Of a stretch of 64,000 bases of DNA, positions 63,853-64,000 are shown one piece after another. The stretch is from CAJWKT01 sp964465375 (GTDB lineage: Bacteria; Pseudomonadota; Gammaproteobacteria; Steroidobacterales; Rariloculaceae). Each line of letters starts with the position of its first letter. Positions within the stretch are counted from its first letter, which is position 1. Location of the stretch: contig CAYXIJ010000013.1 of NCBI GenBank assembly GCA_964465375.1, positions 5,126 through 69,125 on the forward strand, written 5' to 3'. The notes under the pieces are model-generated. The model was not told the origin of the DNA. It saw only the letters and a program-made list of their open reading frames with translations, and ran no database searches. Both the position numbers and the translations under genes were made by a program.

Positions 63853-64000
63853 TTAGGGTTCTTGATCGTAGAACGCATCTCTTTCTTCATCTGTCGGGAT
63901 AGGCTTCATTTGGGTACCATCCTCGAGCGTAAGAATACTTAACGAAATTCTGTTGGCACCGATTCGGGCAAGACTGCCTGCACCGGTCAGTTTTTGTCCG
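63853..64000 (-). CDS. DUF6152-family protein, 5' part beyond window
   Basis: The minus strand from the right edge to a TAA at 63853 reads GQKLTGAGSLARIGANRISL, then SILTLEDGTQMKPIPTDEER and a short end. It aligns with the end of the DUF6152 domain (compare GDRIKVEGRMSRLGRRQM in the left-edge gene), including the G-x-x-R-x-G turn and the DG. It appears to be a single-domain member. Confidence 0.65.
   Translation of the reverse strand, partial: GQKLTGAGSLARIGANRISLSILTLEDGTQMKPIPTDEERDAFYDQEP

Overview
The window looks like the chromosome of an uncultivated marine gammaproteobacterium. The basis is the set of gene families: TRAP, TAXI and tripartite tricarboxylate transporters, many Tat- or Sec-exported enzymes, glutathione-linked enzymes, a MacAB-type exporter and several DUF6152 proteins. 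This placement is inference; no ribosomal or other marker gene is present. Coding density is high, both strands are used, and no intergenic gap exceeds 300 bases. No prophage, insertion sequence, CRISPR array or replication origin was seen.

Layout. 0-2.7 kb: a left-truncated DUF6152 gene, a TAXI solute-binding lipoprotein, a decayed DUF6152 copy and an intact one. 2.7-19.8 kb: a catabolic region with a divergently split TRAP transporter, a 2-hydroxyacid dehydrogenase, a zinc alcohol dehydrogenase, an LRDGEQ aldolase-type synthase, an M24-fold hydrolase, a short PEP-synthase-like protein, a Gfo/Idh/MocA oxidoreductase, a complete TctBAC transporter, a HisD-family dehydrogenase, a cyclase-family hydrolase and an SDR. 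19.8-24.6 kb: a deiodinase-like selenoprotein with its partner lipoprotein, a DUF6152 protein, another secreted protein of the partner family and a NicC-like monooxygenase. 24.6-40.8 kb: a cupin/MFS operon, MBL-fold, Nudix and amidohydrolase genes, a GGT lipoprotein, a sodium symporter with a tiny coupled membrane protein, an LVIVD protein, a Tat-exported flavoprotein next to a pentaheme cytochrome, an M20 hydrolase and a second cyclase. 40.8-49.8 kb: a dense cluster of DUF6152 and DUF6152-fusion proteins with a second, peroxiredoxin-like selenoprotein in the middle, plus a KamA-type radical SAM gene. 50-53.5 kb: a MacAB-like ABC exporter. 53.5-64 kb: tRNA-Pro, a YqjG-type GST, a korA-korB-FNR operon, gloB, an esterase, a di-heme peroxidase, an aldehyde dehydrogenase and a right-truncated DUF6152 gene.

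The most striking content is two in-frame UGA codons that read as selenocysteine. Each lies in a secreted thioredoxin-fold protein and each is followed at the expected distance by a bacterial-SECIS-like hairpin. One has a CxxU motif in a deiodinase-like context (minus strand, 19891..21066); the other has UxxC in a peroxiredoxin context (plus strand, 44575..45195). The two loci are about 24 kb apart, yet both sit among genes for DUF6152 proteins and for a second exported family with a MGDSxGxWEGDTLVVET-type signature. In the 42-47 kb cluster these two families are fused; at 22 kb they are separate neighbours. Every DUF6152 protein whose N-terminus is visible would begin with His-His after signal-peptide cleavage. 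This suggests a periplasmic system, possibly metal-binding and thiol/selenol-redox linked, whose function is not known.
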